Below, in pieces: positions 12,679-13,750 of a stretch of DNA of 13,750 nucleotides (the stretch's first letter is position 1; every line of letters begins with the position of its first letter). The DNA is taken from contig JAEXUU010000194.1 in assembly GCA_023452965.1 (NCBI GenBank), positions 1-13,750 on the forward strand, read 5' to 3'. The stretch comes from Pseudomonadota bacterium. GTDB taxonomy: Bacteria > Pseudomonadota > Alphaproteobacteria > Rhizobiales > Beijerinckiaceae. The notes beneath the pieces are model-generated. The model saw nothing but the letters and a program-made list of their open reading frames with translations, did not search any database and was not told the origin of the DNA. The position numbers were made by a program, and so were the translations under genes.

Positions 12679-13750
12679 ATGCGGCAGCGCGCACTGATGA
12701 CCATCCTGCTCGGCGCAAGCATGCTGAGCGCGCCCGCCATGGCGCAGACCCTGCGCGTCGCGCTGGCTTCCGAGCCGACCGCGGTCGACCCGCATTATCA
12801 CGACCTCACCCCCAACAATGCGCTCGCCCTGCACATCTTCGACCATCTCGTCCGCCAGGACGAGAAGCAGGCCCTGCAGCCCGGCCTCGCCACCTCCTGG
12901 GAGAATGACGGCAAGAACCGCTGGACCTTCAAGCTGCGCCAGGGCGTCAAGTTCTCGAACGGCCAGCCCTTCGGCGCGCAGGACGTGGTCTTCACCTTCT
13001 GCCGCACCCTGAAGAACGAGACCAAGGTCTCCGGCTCCTTCGCCGACATCACCGGCAATTTCGCCAAGGTCGAGACCCCCGACGCCAACACGCTGGTGAT
13101 CGAGACCAAGACGCCGGAGCCGCTGCTGCCGACCCTGCTCTCGGGCCTGCCGATCCTCTCCGCCTCGATCGTCCAGCACGGCGACATCACCTACGACGTC
13201 GAGAAGAACTGCGGCGTCACCGGCCCCTGGCCGACCGTCAACAACATCAACGACGGCTCGATGGCGATCGGCACCGGCCCGTACAAGCTGAAGTCCTATG
13301 TCCGCGGCTCGGCGATCGAGATCGAGCGCAACCACAACTACTGGGGCGAGGCCGAGCCCTGGGCGAGCGTGCGCTTCCTGCCCGTGACCAATGCCGGCCC
13401 GCGCCTCGCCGGCCTGCTCGCCGGCGACTATGACGTGATCGAGAGCCCGGCCGCGCGCGACCTCAACCGGATCAAGGGCGACAAGCGCTTCAGCTCGGTC
13501 ATCACGCCCTCGACCCGCATCGTCTATTTCCAGCTCGACGTCGCCCGCGACGAGAGCCCCTTCGTCAAGGCGCCCGACGGCAAGAACCCGCTTAAGGATG
13601 CGCGCGTGCGCAAGGCGATGTCGCTCGCCATCGACCGCGAGGCGATCGTCAAGCGCATCATGGATGGCGCCGCCGAGCCGGCCTACCAGTACTTGCCGAC
13701 CGGCATGTTCGGCACGCTGCCGAACCCGCCGAAGCAGGCCTATGACCCTG
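12679..13750 (+). CDS. ABC transporter periplasmic solute-binding protein, family 5 (peptide type), 3' partial
   Basis: The frame stays open from ATG at 12679 to the window end, giving 357 of an expected 500-550 residues. GGAG (12667-12670) lies eight bases before the start and AAGGA closer still. A signal peptide (1-22, cleavage after AMA before Q23) sends it to the periplasm. The mature protein has the SBP_bac_5 pattern: TLRVALASEPTAVDPHYH near the start, then LATSWENDGKNRWTFKLRQGVKF and a DVVFTF segment, later AIGTGPYKLKSY, RNHNYWGEAEPW and DARVRKAMSLAIDREAIV. Two cysteines (in FTFCRTL and EKNCGVTG) could form a disulfide. Family 5 proteins bind di- and oligopeptides, nickel, opines or glycosides, so the substrate is undetermined. 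Permease and ATPase genes probably follow outside the window. The divergent RpiR-family gene is its likely regulator. Third codon positions are almost all G or C, stronger than in tpsA. Confidence 0.93.
   Translation, partial: MRQRALMTILLGASMLSAPAMAQTLRVALASEPTAVDPHYHDLTPNNALALHIFDHLVRQDEKQALQPGLATSWENDGKNRWTFKLRQGVKFSNGQPFGAQDVVFTFCRTLKNETKVSGSFADITGNFAKVETPDANTLVIETKTPEPLLPTLLSGLPILSASIVQHGDITYDVEKNCGVTGPWPTVNNINDGSMAIGTGPYKLKSYVRGSAIEIERNHNYWGEAEPWASVRFLPVTNAGPRLAGLLAGDYDVIESPAARDLNRIKGDKRFSSVITPSTRIVYFQLDVARDESPFVKAPDGKNPLKDARVRKAMSLAIDREAIVKRIMDGAAEPAYQYLPTGMFGTLPNPPKQAYDP

Noticed and set aside
12580..13335. N-terminal extension of the RpiR-family frame
   Set aside because: It is antisense to the well-supported solute-binding protein gene, and its sequence is low-complexity. 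The regulator's HTH starts right after ATG 12579.

Overview
The window looks like chromosomal DNA of a high-GC alphaproteobacterium. A Hyphomicrobiales (Bosea/Methylobacterium/Bradyrhizobium-like) origin is an inference from codon use, from the type of giant adhesin, and from the SapC-family and RpiR/peptide-ABC gene pairings. The species cannot be named from sequence alone. Coding density is very high, both window edges cut genes, and no stretch over 300 bases lacks a gene. I see no tRNA, rRNA, insertion sequence, CRISPR array or phage gene.

Region 1 (1-11641, + strand) is one apparent operon for a two-partner secretion (TPS, type Vb) system. It begins inside a giant filamentous-haemagglutinin-like exoprotein (TpsA, at least 3086 residues, 5' end outside the window). 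The visible part runs: an N-terminal portion with long loops and three cysteine pairs; an irregular beta-helix interrupted by a probably alpha-helical insert (3226-3762); more beta-helix; a very regular tandem array of five 480-bp units (5161-7560), each made of eight 20-residue coils; a decaying sixth half-unit; and a non-repetitive C-terminus with no toxin-like module. The TpsA stop codon overlaps a TTG start (TTGA) of the outer-membrane transporter TpsB, which has a signal peptide, two POTRA domains and a barrel carrying the VRGY motif. A SapC-family protein follows 38 bp later. SapC is named from the Campylobacter fetus S-layer locus, so its place behind a TPS pair suggests a role linked to surface-protein export or assembly.

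Region 2 (11707-13750) is separate. A minus-strand RpiR-family regulator (HTH plus SIS) converges on the TPS operon and diverges from a plus-strand family-5 periplasmic solute-binding protein, the likely first gene of a peptide-type ABC importer continuing beyond the window. Their 99-bp AT-rich spacer holds a 9-bp-arm inverted repeat overlapping candidate promoters in both directions. This arrangement fits a regulator controlling itself and the importer.

Most notable are the TpsA-TpsB-SapC linkage, the hierarchical 20/160-residue repeat with a near-identical recent-duplication tract, the helical insert and the cysteine pairs in a TPS substrate.
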